Source of the DNA: Costus lasius
Lineage: Eukaryota > Streptophyta > Magnoliopsida > Zingiberales > Costaceae
DNA length: 64,000 nt
Direction: 5' to 3'
Assembly: GCA_027563935.2 (NCBI GenBank)
Contig: CM050449.1
Coordinates: 44,304,507-44,368,506 of the forward strand
Each line of letters begins with the position of its first letter. The stretch's first letter is position 1. Made by a program: the position numbers and the translations under genes. Shown here piece by piece: positions 34,819-48,054 of the stretch. Under the pieces are notes generated by a model. The model was not told where the DNA came from. It saw only the letters and a list, made by a program, of their open reading frames with translations, and ran no database searches.

Positions 34819-37432
34819 TGTAACATCCCTCAGAATCACACCCCACACGCATACAAGTAAAAATACGGGGTTTTAAAAATTTTTACTCTTCCATTAAAAC
34901 ATAAGAAGAAAGCGGCATCGAAGGACATTACTACGGAACTGAAAACCGCACAGAACTGAGTAGGATCGATTACTAGGAAATAGAAATCCGGCAGCAAGTA
35001 TACTAAATTACTGCTGCACAGACCCACATATCCTGGAACAAAACAGATGTCCACACTACACATATGTGGAGAACACAAATTTTAGAAATATTGTAGAAAC
35101 TGATTATTCAGATACCAAATACAACAATAACTCGGTTACACATCTCAAGGTATTTCGAATACAGTAACTCGGTTACACATTTCAGAATAAGAACAATTTC
35201 AATTCTCATGACTCCAAAACTCGTATCCAATAATAAAACGAGACAACTATAATATAATATCCTGAAAACAGGCATAAGCCCTCAGGAGATAAAACGTGTC
35301 ATATAAGTAAGTTAGGCACGCAGGCCTGATAGATCTTTAGAAGACAACTCTTAGAAATTATATAAAACATTAGCATCATAACAAATTAAGTAGCTGTAGC
35401 AATCACTGTCCTGATGTCTCACCTGAAAATATTTAAACAACGGGGGTGAGCTAAAAAGCTCAGTGAGTAAAAGACACTAAAAGCCATCCATAGTACACAT
35501 CAAAAAATATCATGCTTGCAGATAAGACACTTAACATGAACACTCATATCAGAAACAAAACATAATCAAATACGGACACTTATAACAATAGGCATCAAGC
35601 ACGAAATAGGATATAAGTATACCAACCCATTCCAACTAATCACACCGCCCAACACATCTATACTACAGATCGAAACAGAACTACAGAAATCAGAGCTGAC
35701 AGACAGAAAGTCAGAATTTTCAGAATCCAAACAGATAGTCTACATCGCAAACAGAAAGGCCACAGAAGGCCTGAAGACCACAGAAGGTCTGACCCCACCT
35801 CTGCCGAGGACGAGACATGCATGCATATCAGAAACAGAATGGTAGAGGAGGTATCAGTGAGTGGCCCCCGTCTCGTCAGGACGTGGCACTCTGGCCTCCA
35901 ATACCCAGAACAGAACAGAAATAGTGGAGGGAGAACGGAAGGTGAGACCAGCTCACATCTACCCTTCACTAGTGTCTCATGGGTCGTAGTAGACTATCAG
36001 CACCATTACAGCGCCACAGAAGGAGGGGAAGGACACGGAAGAGTGCTACACTAGGGCATAATTTTTACAGAACAGGTCATGCTGAAACGGAGGAGTAGGA
36101 CTAACCACTACTCAATTCTCACATCATGCCCAAAGTGTCTCACAAACCAGAAAATGACACACCCCAATATCCAGTCCTTAACAAAATTACAATTTGCAGA
36201 AAATCAAAGCTGAACACTCTTCATAATTTTTACCATCAACCAGAAGTAATATATGAGTGAATTCCTTAGATTTCATACAACTATCCTTAATTCAGGTCAA
36301 ACCATTCTATGTTCTCACAAGGTTATAACACATTCATAGTTTCAGAAAATTCACAACATATATACAGAACAGAAATTATTCGCGTAACAAACAATTAAAC
36401 AAGCCTAGAAATTATTGGGAAATATATATATAGATACTCATTGCACTATTCTTCCCCAAAATTTCAAAAAAACCGTGAGCCATAAAATCACTACAAGGGG
36501 CGAAATTTTCAGAATCCTTGCAGAACATACAAATTTCATGAAAATAATTTCAGTCCCCCACTACAGATAATTTTAATTGCACGTTTGTGAAGGAAAATGA
36601 CAAAAGCCCCAAAATTGGCCCGAACCATGATTTTCGAAAATCCCTAAGTTCTTAGTTTAATCCTCAAATTTTATTTTCTCTAAAATTTCTCATCAAGCAA
36701 ATAAATTTTAGAAGAACTACAGACCACAATTTAAGAGATTAAACCATACAGGATAAATTTTTCTCACAAAGGAATATTCGTCCGGCACAGGTAAATTTCG
36801 AATTTCACATATGCACAAATTTACTTGTAGATTTTTGGTTCATACAGATAATCGTTGCAAATAACGAATTTTAATTGACTGATAATCTACAATTTAGCGG
36901 ATTAGACTCCTTAGGATCGAATTACTCACAAGAAAAATCGTCCACAGAGAAAAACGCCAAGACAGAGGAGCAAGGATCACTAGGAAATTCGTCCACCACC
37001 AGCGTCAGGAATTTCAGGAGGCGCCAAGCATAGTGAGGGGCGACAACCAAAGGCGGCTAGGGCAAGAAAACCAACAAAAGTCGTGAGGGAGAGGAGCCCT
37101 CACGCAATTCCTCTTTTTCTCCCACCCCAAACGGATCCAAGATCCAATAACCCAGTTAACTTAAGTGAAAAAAATCGGTTTTATGGGCTTACCTGGGCTT
37201 AACCACCCTGCGCCACTCCAATAACATCAGAGATATGCGCCACCATGGTGGAAGGAATTCCAGGAGTAAAGAATCAAGGTTGAGGGTTCAAATCCCCAAC
37301 CAAAATAATTATTTTTGCCCTGTAGGAAAAATTCCTACACTTAGGCAAAAATCCCAAAATTTTAACAGATAAAAATACAGAAACAGAATTTCTAACCTTA
37401 AATCATAATTCAGAAAAATCGAGGGCGTTACA
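34819..37432 (-). repeat. 3' LTR of chromovirus H
   Basis: 2,614 bp with TGTAAC...GTTACA ends. By eye it differs from the other copy at about 24 sites (roughly 18 transitions, 6 transversions) without length change. Confidence 0.93.
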
Positions 37433-37445
37433 TCCTCCCTCCCTT
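37433..37445 (-). promoter_or_regulatory. Polypurine tract of H
   Basis: AAGGGAGGGAGGA on the minus strand touches the 3' LTR. Confidence 0.85.
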
Positions 37446-37461
37446 ATAGAGCTTTAGTCCT

Positions 37462-38520
37462 CTAAAGCTGACCAAGCCCGTCACTGAACAGGTGAGGATG
37501 CTCCTTTCTCATATCTGCTTCAACCTCCCAAGTGGCTTCTTCAACAGACTGATTTCCCCAGATGACTTTCACAAGTGGAATAACCTTATTTCTCAGCACT
37601 TTCTCTTTTCTATCTTCAATTCTGAGAGGTTTCACCACAAAAGTCATGTTCTCTTCAATCTGAAGAGGTTCCAACTCTAGAACATGAGAAGGATCAGAAC
37701 AATATTTTCTGAGTGCAGAAACATGGAACACATTATGGAGGTGTTCCAGTGATGGGGGCAGAGCAAGTCGGTATGCCACAAGTCCAACCCTCTCAATGAT
37801 ATCAAAGGGACCAATGTACCTGGGACTCAATTTCCCCCTCTTCCCAAATCTCATCACCCCTTTCATAGGTGAGACCTTTAGGAAAACATGCTCTCCCACC
37901 AAAAACTCAAGAGGACGCCGCCTCACATCAGCATAACTCTTCTGTCTATCCTGAGCAATCTTCATCTTTCTCTGAATTTCTCTGATCTTCTCAGTGGCTT
38001 CCTGAACAGCATCAGACCTTAGCACTGTTCTGTCCCCAGTTTCCTCCCAGCATATAGGTGTTCTGCATTTCCTCCCATATAGGGCCTCATACGGAGCCAT
38101 CTGTATGCTAGAGTGAAAGCTATTGTTGTAGGTGAACTCTATCAGTGATAAGTCCAGATCCCACTCAACAGACCAGTCAACCACATAAGATCTCAGAAGA
38201 TCCTCAAGTGTCTGAATAGTTCTCTCTGTCTGACCATCAGATTGAGGATGATATGCAGTGCTGAAACTCAGATTAGTTCCCAAATCTTCCTGTAATTTCT
38301 TCCAAAACCTGGACAGAAATCGAGGATCACGGTCAGAGACAATGTCCAAGGGAACTCCATGCAATCTGACAATCTCATCGATGTACAGTTTTGCTAACCA
38401 ATCCAAACTGTAAGTCATTTTGATCGGTAAGAAGTGAGCTGACTTCGTGAGTCTGTCCACAATCACCCATACGGCATCATGATTCCTTCTGGTATTGGGC
38501 AGTCCACACACAAAGTCCAT
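37462..38520 (-). pseudogene. Integrase core and chromodomain-like tail of H
   Basis: 352 codons in frame with the upstream segment after a single stop. The integrase core shows the DDE triad: Asp in the first block (MDFVCGLP, residue 2), Asp in [12 protein letters not shown], and Glu in [17 protein letters not shown]. The GPF/Y-like region ([37 protein letters not shown]) follows, then a type-II chromodomain-like end ([24 protein letters not shown]). In the family this tail is thought to steer insertion to chromatin. The ATG at 38520 is only the first one after the stop and not the true start. Confidence 0.85.
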
Positions 38521-38559
38521 ACTGATATGCTCCCACTTCCACTGAGGAATAGGGAGAGA

Positions 38560-41500
38560 CTACATCAAACCGCCCGGCCTCTGATGCTCAGCCTTCACGG
38601 TTTGGCAAGTCAAACATCTGGACACAAACAAATGCACATCCTTCTTCATACCATGCCACCAGAAAGTCTTTTTCAGATCCTGATACATCTTGGTACTACC
38701 AGGATGAACGGTATACTTAGTGCAATGGCTTTCCTTAAGAATTTCATTTCTCAACTCAGGGTCCTCAGGGACACAGACCCTTCCACGGAATCTGAGGAGA
38801 CCATCATCCGACATACTGAAATTCTCAACCCAGCCTTGCTCCGACCTCCCTTTCCACCGTAGAATATCCGGATCTGACTGCTGCCCTGATCTCAGTCTCT
38901 GCAGTAAGTCTGACTGAACCCTGAGAGAAGCTAGAAGACCGCCTCTCTCACCCGGAGTCACACTCAGATGTAAGTCACTGAACTCCTGCAATAGTCGCCA
39001 CTCCTGGACTCGCAGTGCAGCTATCTGAGTCACAGGATACCGACTAAGAGCATCAGCCACCACATTGGCTTTACCAGACTGATATTGGATGGTGAAGTCA
39101 TAATCCTTTATCCATTCAAGCCATCGCCTCTGTCTCATATTCAGTTCTTTCTGAGTGAAGATATACTTCAAGCTCTGGTGATCTGTAAACAATTCAAATG
39201 TCTGTCCAAACAGATAGTGCCTCCAGATCTTCAAGGCAAAAACTACAGCTGCCAACTCCAGATCATGAGTGGGGTAGTTTACCTCATAGTCTTTGAGTTG
39301 CCTTGAAGCATAAGCAACTACCTTTCCTTGCTGCATCAGTACAGCACCCAGAACCTTACCAGAGGCATCAGTGTACACAGTGAACTTCTCTCCATCACAG
39401 GGAATGATGAGGATAGGAGCACTGGTCAGTCTCCTTTTCAGTTCCTGAAAACTAGACTCACAATTATCAGACCACTCAAACTTCAAATTCTTTCTAGTTA
39501 GCTTAGTCAGAGGACCAGCCAGCTTGGAAAAACCCTCCACAAAGCGGCGGTAGTATCCAGCTAAGCCCAGAAAACTTCTGACCTCAGTCGCTGTAGTTGG
39601 TCTTCCCCAGTGAAGAATGGCCTCCACCTTCACTGGATCCACAGACACACCCTGGCCAGAAATAATGTGCCCCAGAAAGCCAATCTGATATAGCCAGAAC
39701 TCACATTTGCTGGCCTTAGCATACAGCTGCTTCAGCCGCAGAATCTCCAGTACCTTGCGCAAATCCTGAGAGTGATCTTGCGCATCCTTGGAGTAGATCA
39801 GAATATCATCAATGAAGACGACCACACATTTGTCCAGGAGCTCATGAAATACCCTGTTCATCAGATCTATAAATACCGCAGGGGCATTTGTCAGTCCAAA
39901 GGGCATAACAAGAAACTCATAGTGCCCATACCTGGTCCTGAATGCAGTTTTAGGTACATCCTCCTCCTGAACTCTCAGCTGATAATAGCCAGACCTCAGG
40001 TCAATTTTAGAGAATACAGTAGCACCCTGCAACTGATCAAAGAGATCATCAATACGGGGTAATGGGTACTTATTCTTAACAGTCACTTGGTTGAGTTGAC
40101 GGTAATCGATGCACATGCGCAACGTACCATCCTTCTTCTTCACAAATAACACAGGTGCTCCCCATGGAGAAACACTGGGTCGAATATACCCCTTCTCTAA
40201 TAGTTCTTCCAGTTGCTTTTTCAGCTCTGTCAGCTCTGAAGTTGCCATCCTGTAAGGAGCTTTAGATATCGGTGCCGTGCCTGGCAACAACTCGATACCA
40301 AACTCAACTTCTCTGCTGGGTGGTAACCCAGATAAATCATCAGAGAAGACGTCAGTAAACTCTCTTACCACAGGAATTCTAGCCAGATCCAAATCAGGCT
40401 CAGTCTGCACCTTGACATGCGCCAGATACCCCTTGCAACCCTGGGCTAAAAGCTTCCTGGCCTGCAGATGAGATATCACCAAAGGCTCCTGTTCTGAAAT
40501 CCGGCCTTGGATAACCAGTTGCTGACCATCACTTAGATGCAGAGTAATTAACTTTTCAAAACAATCTAAAGTAGCATGATAGGCAGACAGCCAATCCATG
40601 CCCAGAATGATGTCATAGTCTTTCATAGGAAGACTAATCAAATTAATAGGTAAATCATATCCTTCAACCTTAATCAAACAGTCAGGATATAATATATCTG
40701 TAGATACGGCCTCACCCATAGGTGTATGAACAGAAATACAGAAATCAAGTATTCTAGGCAACACAGCCAGACATAGTGCAAAACATGCAGACACAAAGGA
40801 TAAATTGGCACCAGGATCAAAAAGAATGCGTGCCAAATAACTAAACACATAAAGTGTACCTTCCACCACGGACTTCGAAGCCGAAACATCCCTCTCCGCC
40901 ATGGCATACACGCGAGTCTGCACAGTAGGCTTCTCACCCTGTCCTCTAGCATCCGGCATAGGACAGTCCTTAATCATATGCCCCACCTTACCACATCTGA
41001 AGCAAGCGCCAGTCTTCCTGTAGCACTCATTATCCTGATGTTTAGTGCTCCCACAGTGGAGACACTTCTTGCCATTCTGAGAAACTATGCTGGCTGGCTT
41101 CTGATAAGGTTTGTATCTGCCCTTATTGTCTTTCTTCTTATTCTTGAAATTCCTCTTATCCTTACCACCCAGAGTGGGTGCGTAAGTCACAGAAGTAGGG
41201 GCGGATGCAGTCACTAAAATAGTATCAACAGCCATCTCAGCAATGCACCTCTCAGCAGTGCGAGCCCTGTCTACCACTTCAGCATAAGACTCCAAGTGTA
41301 GCATAGCTACCCTTGTCCTGATGTCTTTCCTCAAACCCCGCTGAAACTTCTTGGCTCTTCTTTCCTCGGTGTTGACTAAGTGAGGAGCATTCCCCGACAA
41401 CCGAGCGAATGTGGCCTCATACTGATCCACCGTCAGGTCGCCCTGCTCAAGATGAATAAACTCCACCTCGCGCTCCTCAGATAAGCTAGAGGGGAAAAAC

Positions 41501-41649
41501 TTGGCATTGAACTTCATCATGAAGTACTGCCAATCAACAACTCTGGATTCAGTTGCCGCCAGTCTGACGACTCCCTTCCACCAGTCTTCGGCATCTCCAC
41601 GCAACATGAAGACAGACAAACATAGCTTGTCTGCATCATCACAGCGCAA
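38560..41649 (-). pseudogene. Main gag-pol segment of H: gag, protease, RT, RNase H, integrase N-terminus
   Basis: 1,029 open codons between two TAG stops. Gag core (LRGDAEDWW), two CCHC zinc knuckles at residues 196-209 ([14 protein letters not shown]) and 216-229 ([14 protein letters not shown]), protease with D-P-G (278-280) where D-S/T-G is standard, reverse transcriptase (about 450-640) with FIDD at 612-615, RNase H with TDAS (760), E798, D823 and D866, and the integrase HHCC zinc finger near the end (C-L-T-C about 1013-1016). The frame is clean, showing recent origin. The segment ends at a stop (38560-38562) between the zinc finger and the integrase core. Confidence 0.9.
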
Positions 41650-41652
41650 AAC

Positions 41653-42033
41653 CTAGAAAATCTTTTCCAGTGTCAAAAGCCAATCCTCAGCCGCTCTGGG
41701 CCCCGGACTACCATAAAATGCAGTCGGGTTCAGGTGCTGAAACTCTCGAACCAACCGAGCATATCGTTGATGTGCGCCATCACCCAGAGGAGAACCAGCG
41801 CCCCCCACACAGTGTCCAGCCGGTTGTGACTGTGACTGAGGCTGTGTCTGCGACAGCCGCTGCAATAATTGTTGCTGAACCTCCATGTGCTGCGCCTGCT
41901 GCTGCTGCATCATCTGAGTTTGCTGCTGGATGAATGCGTTCTGTTGTTGCATCATAGCAGTCATAGCCTCCATGGCCTGCCTCAGATCAGACTGTTGATC
42001 ACTGTTGCTACTGCTAGATCTTGGTCGCACCAT
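41653..42033 (-). pseudogene. Gag N-terminal segment of H
   Basis: 126 codons from the first ATG after the primer site (42033; MVRPRSSSSNSDQQ) to a TAG at 41653-41655 that lies in frame with the main segment. It includes a Gln-rich stretch (residues about 25-70) and the start of the gag core (AEDWLLTLEKIF). The stop separates it from the rest of gag, so no full polyprotein can be made without read-through. Confidence 0.85.
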
Positions 42034-42166
42034 TTTTTTTTACCTGCATCACATAACACGGTAGAATAACAACCAATATTCAATCACGGATCAGATCCTA
42101 TCTTGGTTTCTAGCAATACACAAACAGATTTTTCCTTTCCCGGAGTTTCTAATTGCTAGTAATATC

Positions 42167-42178
42167 GCTCTGATACCA
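42167..42178 (-). promoter_or_regulatory. Primer binding site of H, tRNA-Met initiator type
   Basis: TGGTATCAGAGC on the minus strand, 2 nt from the 5' LTR. Confidence 0.9.
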
Positions 42179-42180
42179 TC

Positions 42181-44794
42181 TGTAACATCCCTCAGAATCA
42201 CACCCCACACGCATACAAGTAAAAATACGGGGTTTTAAAAATTTTTACTCTTCCATTAAAACATAAGAAGAAAGCGGCATCGAAGGATATTACTACGGAA
42301 CTGAAAACCGCACAGAATTGAGTAGGATCGATTACTAGGAAATAGAAATCCGGCAGCAAGTATACTAAATTACTGCTGCACAGACCCACATATCCTGGAA
42401 CAAAACAGATGTCCACACTACACATATGTGGAGAACACAAATTTCAGAAATATTGCAGAAACTGATTATTCAGATACCAAATACAACAATAACTCGGTTA
42501 CACATCTCAAGGTATTTCGAATACAGTAACTCGGTTACACATTTCAGAATAAGAACAATTTCAATTCTCATGACTCCAAAACTCGTATCCAACAATAAAA
42601 TGAGACAACTATAATATAATATCCTGAAAACAGGCATAAGCACTCAGGAGATAAAACGTGTCATATAAGTAAGTTAGGCACGCAGGCCTGATAGATCTTT
42701 AGAAGACAACTCTTAGAAATTATATAAAACATTAGCATCATAACAAATTAAGTAGCTGTAGCAATCACTGTCCTGATGTCTCACCTGAAAATATTTAAAC
42801 AACGGGGGTGAGCTAAAAAGCTCAGTGAGTAAAAGACACTAAAAGCCATCCATAGTACACATCAAAAAATATCATGCTTGCAGATAAGACACTTAACATG
42901 CACACTCATATCAGAAACAAAACATAATCAAATACGGACACTTATAACAATAGGCATCAAGCACGAAATAGGATATAAGTATACCAACCCATTCCAACTA
43001 ATCACACCGCCCAACACATCTATACTACAGATCGAAACAGAACTACAGAAATCAGAGCTGACAGACAGAAAGTTAGAATTTTCAGAATCCAAACAGATAG
43101 TCTACATCGGAAACAGAAAGGCCACAGAAGGCCTGAAGACCACAGAAGGTCTGACCCCACCTCTGCCGAGGACGAGACATGCATGCATATCAGAAATAGA
43201 ATGGTAGAGGAGGTATCAGTGGGTGGCCCCCGTCTCGTCAGGACGTGGCACTCTGGCCTCCAATACCCAGAACAGAAAAGAAATAGTGGAGGGAGAACGG
43301 AAGGTGAGACCAGCTCACATCTACCCTTCACTAGTGTCTCATGGGTCGTAGTAGACTATCAGCACCATTACAGCGCCACAGAAGGAGGGGAAGGACACGG
43401 AAGAGTGCTACACTAGGGCATAATTTTTACAGAACAGGTCATGCTGAAACGGAGGAGTAGGACTAACCACTACTCAATTCTGACATCATGCCCAAAGTGT
43501 CTCACAAACCAGAAAATGACACACCCCAATATCCAGTCCTTAACAAAATTATAATTTGCAGAAAATCAAAGCTGAACACTCTTCATAATTTTTACCATCA
43601 ACCAGAAGTAATATATGAGTGAATTCCTTAGATTTCATACAACTATCCTTAATTCAGGTCAAACCATTCTATGTTCTCACAAGGTTATAACACATTCATA
43701 GTTTCAGAAAATTCACAACATATATACAGAACAGAAATTATTCGTGTAACAAACAATTAAACAAGCCTAAAAATTATAGGGAAATATATATATAGATACT
43801 CATTGCACTATTCTTCCCCAAAATTTCAAAAAAACCGTGAGCCATAAAATCACTGCAAGGGGCGAAATTTTCAGAATCCTTGCAGAACATACAAATTTCA
43901 TGAAAATAATTTCAGTCCCCCACTACAGATAATTTTAATTGCACGTTTGTGAAGGAAAATGACAAAAGCCCCAAAATTGGCCCGAACCATGATTTTCGAA
44001 AATCCCTAAGTTCTTAGTTTAATCCTCAAATTTTGTTTTCTCTAAAATTTCTCATCAAGCAAATAAATTTTAGAAGAACTACAGACCACAATTTAAGAGA
44101 TTAAACCATACAGGATAAATTTTTCTCACAAAGGAATATTCGTCCGGCACAGGTAAATTTCGAATTTCACATATGCACAAATTTACTTGTAGATTTTTGG
44201 TTCATACAGATAATCGTTGCAAATAACGAATTTTAATTGACTGATAATCTACAATTTAGCGGATTAGACTCCTTAGGATCGAATTACTCACAAGAAAAAT
44301 CGTCCACAGAGAAAAACGCCAAGACAGAGGAGCAAGGATCACCAGGAAATTCGTCCACCACCAGCGTCAAGAATTTCAGGAGGCGCCAAGCACAGTGAGG
44401 GGCGACAACCAAAGGCGGCTAGGGCAAGAAAACCAACAAAAGTCGTGAGGGAGAGGAGCCCTCACGCAATTCCTCTTTTTCTCCCACCCCAAACGGATCC
44501 AAGATCCAATAACCCAGTTAACTTAAGTGAAAAAAATCGGTTTTATGGGCTTACCTGGGCTTAACCACCCTGCGCCACTCCAATAACATCAGAGATATGC
44601 GCCACCATGGTGGAAGGAATTCCAGGAGCAAAGAATCAAGGTTGAGGGTTCAAATCCCCAACCAAAATAATTATTTTTGCCCTGTAGGAAAAATTCCTAC
44701 ACTTAGGCAAAAATCCCAAAATTTTAACAGATAAAAATACAGAAACAGAATTTCTAACCTTAAATCATAATTCAGAAAAATCGAGGGCGTTACA
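42181..44794 (-). repeat. 5' LTR of chromovirus H
   Basis: 2,614 bp, the partner of 34819-37432. Followed by the GTTTC duplication at 44795-44799. Confidence 0.93.
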
Positions 44795-45593
44795 GTTTCC
44801 CATTACAAGTTATAATTGCATCACAATATTCTCTTGGGTCTGTTTCAGATTGGGATGAGAGTTTACTAGAGGCTATTGTAGAGGTGCTAGCTTGATTAGC
44901 CAATTGGGTTTCCAATATCTTATTATGGGCCTCGTGAGCATCTACTTTAGATGTTAGTTGCTTAATGACTTCACAAACACTCTCATTTTCCTTGGTTTGT
45001 GCTGCCACAATAGTCTCTAGTAGTGACTCAAGGTTAGACTTTTGAGGTGACACAAACTGCCTCGATTGAAATTCAGGAGGTTGCCTATAGTTAGGTTGGG
45101 GAATTGTGTTGGGATTGTTCTCATAGGAAAAATTTTCATGGTCCCACCTACTTGGATTGTATGTATTAGAATATGGGTTTAACTGTGGTCTAGGGTTGAG
45201 ATTCCAAAAGGTATTGGTTTGCTTTCTAAAAGGTTCAAGTTGTGAGATTCCTAATTTGCATTCGGCGAAGCTGTGTCCTCACCATTGACTGTGATTGAGG
45301 GCCATATCCTCCAGCAAGTTCATAGCATCATCCATAGTCTTGTTCATCAAAGCCCCGCCAGCAGCTGCATCAACAAAATGTCTCGTGTTAAAATTTAGAC
45401 CATTATAAAAGGTGTGAACAATTACCCATTTTTGAAGTCCATGATGTGGGCATATTCTCTGAAGTTCTTTAAATCTATCCCATGCTTCATAGAGTGATTC
45501 TCTATCTTTCTGAGTAAAGCTTATAATCTGGTTACGAAACCACACAGTCTTGCTCTGAGGGAAGTATTTGGAAAGGAAAATTTGGGAGAGCTG
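44795..45593 (-). pseudogene. Gag of element D, 5' of the H insertion
   Basis: Minus-strand gag of the Athila/Tat type: LSQIFLSKYFPQSKTVWFRN, ESLYEAWDRFKELQRICPHH, VIVHTFYNGLNFNTR, MDDAMNLLEDMA (45280-45590), then after a broken stretch NKILETQLANQASTSTIAS and REYCDAIITCNGKL (44800-44950). It is colinear with the C gag (EAWNHFKELQRMCP, NKMLESQIAQQAS, REHCNTITT). Copia E interrupts it at 45594 and chromovirus H at 44795. Confidence 0.75.
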
Positions 45594-46362
45594 TGTTGGT
45601 GTATATGCCCTAAAGACCAATGTATGGACATGGTCAGACATTGGTTGAATGTACTTTGATAGAACTATTACTCTTTATAGGCATGGTCGTTATTATGCAG
45701 ACTTCTCTACCTGCGTTGATGTATTGAGTTGCATAAATAATGTCCCAGGAGTTTGGATTGGATCCATTCTCATAAGCTATCCCCAGACAAGGTACCTTAG
45801 CAGATATGGGACAGCTTTGGTACATGTGAGACTGGTGTATGGGCTGGTTAGGTGCAGGGCACAGTAACGCAGACATACAGGTGCATTGGATGCACTGGAG
45901 TGATCCACTGTGAGGATTGACTTGTCTAGTCAACAAGTCAATCTCACATGCAAGAGGTTTGCATTGATCCTTAGACTTGAGGTATTCATGTCTAGATTTG
46001 ATGATGGGTATGCTTTAATATAGTCTTACGTCTCTCCGTAACTGGGAGATCAAAACGACTGTCATTGGGCATATCATAAGTCATGTAGAGACATGAATGA
46101 CCAATAGTAGGATTTGCCCCTTCCTTATTGGAAGCATGATATCCCCTCGGGGCGCCCCACCTTATTGGTGCATGACAGGAAAGTGTGGCCACACTTGTTG
46201 AGTCATGACCAATGCATTGGATAATAAACTTGAGACTAATCCAATGGCAGGATATCAGCTTAGGCAAAGGGATCTGTAATGCAATAGAAATCCTCGTTGC
46301 TTGTTAGGAGTTGTTGCCATAATGACTTAAGTCCTATGACATGGGTAGTAGTGATGTGTTAC
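45594..46362 (+). repeat. Element E: Copia LTR, first part
   Basis: It starts TGTTGGTGTATATGCCC inside the D gag. It matches the G LTR (57003-57773, read in reverse) almost base for base. F interrupts it at 46363, it resumes at 55428-55547, and G interrupts it again. The rest is outside the window, so E may be a solo LTR or a whole element. Confidence 0.8.
46358..46362. repeat. Target duplication GTTAC, left of F
   Basis: GTTAC here and GTTGC at 55428-55432. The unoccupied version in the G LTR (57000-57010, reverse strand) reads GTTGC, so the left copy has mutated. Confidence 0.8.
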
Positions 46363-48040
46363 TGTTGGGGTATGCCCTTAAGGCTAATGTTTGAGGCCTT
46401 GGGATTCTATGTGTATCATGTATATAAACTCATATGTTTATAAAGGCAATGGTTGTTATTCAGTATGTTACATTGTCTGCTGCAATAAGTGTGCTTCTGA
46501 ATAATGTCTCAATGCTGTTCAGCTAGGCTGACATGCTGTAATGTCCTTAGTCGAGATATCTTGGTGAACATGAGACAGCCTTGATATGATTGAGACTAAT
46601 ATGTGCTCTAATCTTATAGGATGCTTCGAGCATGGAATAAGATGTAGACTCATGGGTACATTGGATGTACTGGACAGACCCTACTAGGATATTCAATTGC
46701 TTGTCACAATGTGAATAATCCTTGTTTGCAACAAGTGGCACATGTCCTCTGACTTGAGATCACTTGTGTTTCTAAATGATGATTGTCATTGTTTTGAGGT
46801 AGTTCAATATCATTTGAAACATAATGGTTATAGACTGTCTTGGATAATGATCATGAGTCAGGTTAGGACACTAGTGATGGATATAGGATTGCCGTCTCCT
46901 TGTTTAAGGAGTGTGATGTTCTAAAGGGGCCCCCCTAAATGAGATGATTAAGAAAGTGTATGGCCATACCCAGGTGACTATGTTCACCTGATCTAATCAT
47001 GCTCATCATATTGGAGCTACAGGCTTGACACGCTTGTCCAATAAGAACATCCAGTGGCAAAGGAAACATGTATGCCTTGTGAGGTTGATTCACACTTGTG
47101 CTGTGGTTTGGGCGTAGTCTTGGAAGACTCTTTCCTTTATATCGGGAGACAGTGATGTGTTGCTAGATACCCCTCACTGGTCGTGACAACGTAAGTTATC
47201 ATTACCGACATTTAAAGGAAACCCTCAGGGTCACACAATTTGGTGATATGGCTCACTTATGTCAGATCGTGTGGACTGAATTGTTTTGGTTCAGTTTAAA
47301 GGAGTTTAAACTCTGATTGTAAGTGAGATCTGGTCTGATCATGTTTGATTGATTAGGGCTTGAGATCCGTAAGCTTCGATCGAGAGTGTGGATGCTAGAT
47401 CGGTGAGATCAAGAGCATCAAGAGATGTACGGTTAGATCTTGAACCTTCACGGTTCATATGAGATTTAGACCATGGCTTGGCTTGGTTCGATTTGTCATT
47501 TGGACCAAATGAAATTGGACCGAATTCAATTGAACCGGTTCACATAAGTGAACGCATAGTTCAATTGAGTTGGCGTTTTGGAATGGTTCAAAAGACATGA
47601 ACGCATGTCTTGATGACTTTCCTTTTATGGAAGTCTTGAAACGCCAAAACGCCTATGTTGACTCAACGCCTCTAAGCTTCGATGCTCTCTCTTGGGTGAG
47701 GTATCATTTACGCAAGGAGGAAGAGCTTTCGAAGACCAAGAAGCTTTCATCTCGTCTCGTTCACACGGTTAGGAGACTTGGCGTTCCTTGCTAGCACAAG
47801 GAGTAACAAGAAGGGGCTATCTCTCATCTAGTGTGTGTCTTCTTTGGAGGAGATCTTGTTTGCCCTCTTGCTTTCAAGCCGCATCCAATCTAATGGCTAT
47901 GGTATGAGTTGATTCTTTGCAATCCTCGTTTACAAGTTAATAATGTGTCATGCTAACCGATCTTGAAGCCCTAGCTTCCGCTATGTGCACATATATGTGC
48001 CTAATTAGGGTTTGCGCTCCCCCTTGAAGGGGACCCAACA
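46363..48040 (+). repeat. 5' LTR of Copia F
   Basis: 1,678 bp, TGTTGGGGTATGCCC...GGACCCAACA. The outer ends are imperfect inverted repeats (TGTTGGG/CCCAACA). Confidence 0.93.
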
Positions 48041-48042
48041 AT

Positions 48043-48054
48043 TGGTATCAGAGC
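48043..48054 (+). promoter_or_regulatory. Primer binding site of F, tRNA-Met initiator type
   Basis: TGGTATCAGAGC, 2 nt after the LTR. Confidence 0.92.

Larger units (their letters stand above)
34819..44794 (-). mobile_element. Element H: Tekay/Del-type chromovirus, nearly complete
   Basis: A 9,976-bp Ty3/Gypsy element with two 2,614-bp LTRs, a tRNA-Met primer site, gag-pol in one frame (42033 to 37462, minus), a polypurine tract and an exact GTTTC duplication. Domain order gag, protease, reverse transcriptase, RNase H, integrase plus a C-terminal chromodomain-like tail places it in the chromoviruses. The tail ([26 protein letters not shown]-like end) suggests Tekay/Del. I count about 24 LTR differences (0.9%), which means recent insertion. 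Two TAG stops break the polyprotein. Confidence 0.9.
28973..45593 (-). mobile_element. Element D: Athila-like retrotransposon, minus strand, host of H
   Basis: From the 3' end upward on the minus strand: LTR (28973-30663), primer tract and hairpin 3 (30664-30702), hairpin 2 (31846-31863), third ORF (33412-31912), palindrome block (33890-34110), hairpin 1 (34324-34341), gag end (34380-34818), the Tekay insertion H, then gag (44795-45593), which E cuts at 45594. The rest lies beyond the window. The span includes H (34819-44794). Protease and pol are missing between gag and hairpin 1. Confidence 0.75.

Noticed and set aside
35658..35969. A 103-codon minus-strand frame in the 3' LTR of H, repeated at 43020-43331 in the 5' LTR
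   Set aside because: It is present twice only because the LTRs are copies of each other. There is no recognisable motif and no family is known to me, so it is a chance frame.
47570..47794. A 74-codon plus-strand frame in the F LTR, also at 54939-55181
   Set aside because: Conserved only through LTR duplication. It starts differently in the two copies and shows no domain.
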